A stretch of DNA of 7,505 nt from Cyclobacteriaceae bacterium (GTDB lineage: Bacteria > Bacteroidota > Bacteroidia > Cytophagales > Cyclobacteriaceae). Location: positions 1 to 7,505 of the forward strand of contig JAUUZS010000197.1 of NCBI GenBank assembly GCA_030589835.1, in the 5' to 3' direction. A program made the position numbers and the translations under genes. Within the stretch, counting starts at the first letter, position 1. Every line of letters starts with the position of its first letter. Positions 7,137-7,505 of this stretch are shown here, one piece after another. The notes beneath the pieces were generated by a model. That model searched no databases, was not told where the DNA came from, and saw only the letters and a list, made by a program, of their open reading frames with translations.

Positions 7137-7169
7137 AATATACTTTCTAGACTAAACCCAGTGTTATAA

Positions 7170-7505
7170 TTATTTATTTCTCAAAATCGTAAACTGAACG
7201 AGGTCATTCAACGAATTTTTATACGCAGAATCATCAAAAGATTTAAGAATATCCAGTGCTTCCTGATAATATTTTTTCATGATCTCCTGTGCGTATTCAA
7301 TTCCACCAGAACCTTTCACAAACTCAATCACTTCATGGACTTTTTTGGATTTATGACTTTGATTTTTAATCTTAAAGATTACTTTTTTCTTTTCGATCAA
7401 GGAAGCATTGCGAAGAGCATAAATCAACGGCAAGGTCATTTTCTTCTCTTTGATGTCGATGCCCAGAGGTTTGCCAATTTCGGCGTTTCCATAATCAAAT
7501 AGGTC
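7170..7505 (-). CDS. Polyprenyl diphosphate synthase, C-terminal part (5' end beyond the window)
   Basis: C-terminal 111 residues of a cytoplasmic trans-prenyltransferase that condenses isopentenyl diphosphate onto allylic diphosphates to make the polyprenyl chain of menaquinone or a related isoprenoid. The reading frame stays open to the right edge. It begins inside the second aspartate-rich motif (DLFDYG; the preceding Asp of the usual DDxxD lies outside), continues with the conserved IGKPLGIDIKEKKMTLPLIYA stretch, in which the Lys and TLPL are family hallmarks, and ends with LNDLVQFTILRNK, closely resembling the C-terminus of E. coli IspB. The first ATG visible in the frame, at 7439, is internal and not the real start. 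It belongs to the housekeeping genome and is unrelated to the glycosidase cluster, from which it is separated by 356 bp. Product chain length cannot be judged because the N-terminal determinants are missing. Confidence 0.92.
   Translation of the reverse strand, partial: DLFDYGNAEIGKPLGIDIKEKKMTLPLIYALRNASLIEKKKVIFKIKNQSHKSKKVHEVIEFVKGSGGIEYAQEIMKKYYQEALDILKSFDDSAYKNSLNDLVQFTILRNK

Larger units (their letters stand above)
6814..7169. other. Intergenic region between polyprenyl synthase and the glycosidase cluster
   Basis: No coding region is supported on either strand of this 356-bp AT-rich stretch. It contains the -7 promoter-like element (6861-6868), the inverted repeat (7061-7136), and a purine-rich run of short related units around 6979-7006 (AGTAAAGGC, TAAAAGGTG, AAAGCTC) that may be a degenerate dispersed repeat. 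No tRNA, riboswitch or small ORF was recognised. Confidence 0.6.

Noticed and set aside
1..7505. CRISPR array, insertion sequence, tRNA, rRNA or phage genes
   Set aside because: No regularly spaced repeats, transposase-like frame, terminal inverted repeats with target duplication, or RNA gene signature was seen on either strand.

Overview
The window looks like part of a Bacteroidota chromosome, perhaps a Cyclobacteriaceae-like or related plant- or algal-glycan degrader. The grounds are an AT-rich composition, no obvious Shine-Dalgarno sequences before the starts, an exact match to the Bacteroidota -7 promoter element (TAnnTTTG) upstream of the first enzyme gene, two lipoprotein glycoside hydrolases, and a degenerate intergenic repeat built on the TTTGCGnC octamer. 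The exact taxon is an inference.

Every supported gene is on the minus strand, so transcription runs from right to left. At the right edge (7170 to beyond 7505) is the C-terminal part of a trans-polyprenyl diphosphate synthase, a housekeeping isoprenoid enzyme. A 356-bp intergenic region (6814-7169) follows. It holds an imperfect inverted repeat and, near its left end, a plausible promoter for the enzyme cluster.

The cluster has three secreted exo-acting glycoside hydrolases. The first is a GH31 lipoprotein (4672-6813). Its stop codon abuts the first possible start of a GH127/DUF1680 lipoprotein (2437-4671), so the two are almost certainly one transcript. After a 393-bp gap comes a GH29 alpha-L-fucosidase-like protein (175-2034). 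The gap contains what may be the decayed 3' end of another gene. Downstream of the GH29 gene, near the left edge, is a perfect 12-bp-stem inverted repeat.

Together the three enzymes could remove alpha-linked hexose or xylose, beta-L-arabinofuranose (or aceric acid) and alpha-L-fucose from side chains of a complex plant-type glycan such as rhamnogalacturonan II or a decorated xyloglucan. No SusC/SusD pair, sulfatase, polysaccharide lyase or regulator is visible, so this is a partial or satellite CAZyme cassette.

The most notable details are a Glu-to-Gln change in the GH29 protein at the position of the human FUCA1 acid/base, a divergent active-site signature in the GH31 enzyme, an intact Glu/Cys constellation in the GH127 enzyme, and the orphan coding-like fragment in the gap.
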